This document shows, piece by piece, positions 62,356 to 64,000 of a DNA stretch of 64,000 nucleotides. A program made the position numbers and the translations under genes. Within the stretch, counting starts at the first letter, position 1. The number at the start of each line of letters is the position of its first letter. Source of the DNA: Maylandia zebra (lineage: Eukaryota; Chordata; Actinopteri; Cichliformes; Cichlidae); the NCBI RefSeq assembly GCF_041146795.1, contig NC_135179.1, positions 8,591,547-8,655,546 of the forward strand, written 5' to 3'. The notes under the pieces were generated by a model that was given only the letters and a program-made list of their open reading frames with translations, was not told the origin of the DNA and made no database searches.

Positions 62356-64000
62356 GTTTAAAGTCGTTTACAAAAAAGTGTTTGCTGGAAACATTCATTG
62401 CTTTCGCCTTTTACAAGCACAAATACACTCCGAACAAGAGAGGAGGAAGAGCGAGTGGAGGGCGGGGGCGGGGTCAGGCCTGTGTTCATGTAGAGAAACA
62501 GTACAGAGACGGAGGGAAGCCCTTAAAAATCACACACTTAATCCATGACAGAAGACTGGGTTAGAGAGGCAGGACGCACATCTGAATCCAGATTTGACTT
62601 CTAACTCGTGAGGTATCCTCAGTAGACCTTAGCTGTGTGTGTGTGTGATTCATATTCGTATTTTCTCCCTGAGGTGAGTTAGTGTGTTGCACTCTGAGGA
62701 TACTGATGGACATTATCTGGAGAGCTACTTAATGTGTGGACACATGAGCACGCGTAAAAACTGCACACATACAATCAACACGAACGTATAAATTACAGCT
62801 TCTCACTCACACGCACTACTTTTACCTGCAGATACGAGTGTGTCCACGCAGACCTGAGGCTCTGTGTGAACAGTTTGGAAGTGACTGATTAGTAAAGCTG
62901 CTTCGTTTTCTGGAGGTTTCTACAGTTTGAGTGTGTGGGCGAACAGCAGTGATGTTACAGATGTGTGCAGCAGGAGAATCTGTGCTTTCACATAAAGCTC
63001 CAAATATCAGGACAGTGGTCTCCAAGGTCAGCATTAACTTTTCAAACAGCATCTGATAAATGATCTGTAGTAGCTCATCCTGAGCTTTTGATCACAGCAC
63101 ACAGTCTTCCTCAGCACATGAAGTTGGATTCGGTTATTTTGCATCTCTGCTTTACGTTGTTTTCGAGGCAGAGCTTCAAACTAGTTTCAGAATTTTTTTT
63201 TTTTCCCCTTCGACTTTTAGCTCTGTGTGATGTCATTCAGAGCTGACATCCCACCTGTTGTTTGCATAGCCAATCAGAAGAAAGTTGGCTTAAATTTTTT
63301 TTAAAAAAAGGGATAAAACTGCTTGTTTCATGCAGAGGACGAACTGATGGGAGGAACCAAGGCACAGTAAAAGATAAGGATTATTTTGAACTGTGACTCA
63401 TGCAAAGCTACTTTAAGAGAATCTAATCTGGAGCATCTGTAGTGCTGCGACTTTTAAAAAGAAAAGTTTAGACAAGAAAAATGAAAAATATTTGTGGTTT
63501 AGTACAAGTCTGATGTTATTAGAGGAATCAAATCTCAAGTTTAAGGTCACGTTTCAACGTCGTTTACTCTTCAGTCAAAGGACTATCAGATGGGTTGGTG
63601 GGCAGATATTAAATAACTAATCATACATAACTAACCCGTGCACTGGAGCTGAAACAAAAATCTCTCCTTAAAAAGCTCTACACTTAGTTTGAACATGCAG
63701 TTATTGTTCACATTTAGTTTCTATGATAAGTTCTGAAGCAGTTTGTTATCTGCTTCCAATGAATCAATACAAAATTAATAAAAATAAAGAGGCATCATTG
63801 TGCGGTTTTTCCACTGTGTTTATCTCGAACCTGGTTGTCTCGAGTCTGACTAACTCGTCCATCCTGAAGCTAAGATGTCAGCAGAGAAAAACTTCTTTCC
63901 TCAGATTAAGTCCCATTAAAGAAACTCCAGGGCGTAAGGTGTTTACAGATTTAAGCATTTATGTGATTTAAATATAAAGATAATAGAGTGCAGTTGGTTG
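62356..64000 (-). other. Possible 3' UTR of a convergent gene
   Basis: No coding exon is recognised on either strand. A GC-rich patch (ggagggcgggggcggggtc, 62457-62475) lies about 100 bp upstream of the minus-strand poly(A) signal. The stretch could be the long 3' UTR of the off-window convergent gene, or simply intergenic. Confidence 0.25.

Noticed and set aside
62356..64000. vps54 coding exons expected by mammalian synteny
   Set aside because: I looked for the conserved VPS54 C-terminus on the minus strand and did not find it. Only a possible 3' UTR signal is present.

Overview
The window reads as nuclear DNA of a ray-finned (teleost, probably percomorph) fish. It is AT-rich, has short GT-AG exons, long dinucleotide microsatellites, hAT-type MITEs, Tc1-like fossils, and LINE and SINE-like fragments of kinds common in teleosts. 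Two complete genes on the + strand are certain: cytosolic malate dehydrogenase (mdh1, CDS 16342-22775, 9 coding exons, 333 aa) and UTP-glucose-1-phosphate uridylyltransferase (ugp2, CDS 25971-58601, 10 coding exons, 508 aa). They sit head to tail about 3.2 kb apart. As I recall, MDH1 and UGP2 are also neighbours in the same orientation in mammals.

Region 1 (1-12.2 kb) holds an unrecognised + strand gene. I could assemble it only from splice sites and matching reading phases. Its exons are 551-717, 3846-3894, 5186-5229, (gap), 8288-8368, a 22-nt microexon 8919-8940, 9907-10035, and a terminal exon ending in TGA at 12212. The same stretch has a hAT MITE with a perfect 8-bp target duplication, a GC-rich block at 7094-7440, and one isolated minus-strand exon candidate.

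Region 2 (12.2-16.3 kb) has two Tc1-like fossils, one carrying a nested 52-nt palindrome, followed by AT-rich DNA and the mdh1 promoter. Two phase-compatible minus-strand exon candidates suggest a divergent transcript there. By mammalian synteny this could be wdpcp, but I see no sequence match.

Region 3 (16.3-24.4 kb) is mdh1. All catalytic residues are present. Its stop codon is TGA CTA G, the known readthrough context, and it is followed by 18 open codons ending in Ala-Arg-Leu, a peroxisomal PTS1. The fish gene therefore appears to keep the MDH1x readthrough isoform.

Region 4 (24.4-59 kb) is ugp2, which has a 12-kb third intron. That intron contains an in-frame 27-nt cassette microexon candidate at 31292-31318, a 5'-truncated LINE with a nearly open reverse transcriptase, and long CT and TTTTC tracts. 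Introns 4 and 5 carry two related 226-bp palindromic hAT MITEs.

Region 5 (59-64 kb) is the 3' flank. It holds an antisense RTE-like LINE fragment and opposed polyadenylation signals at about 62.3 kb, compatible with the 3' end of a convergent gene (vps54 by mammalian synteny) whose coding part lies outside the window.

The two enzymes act in the cytosol. MDH1 handles malate/oxaloacetate in the malate-aspartate shuttle. UGP2 makes UDP-glucose for glycogen, glycoprotein and glucuronide synthesis. Nothing in the sequence shows that they are co-regulated.
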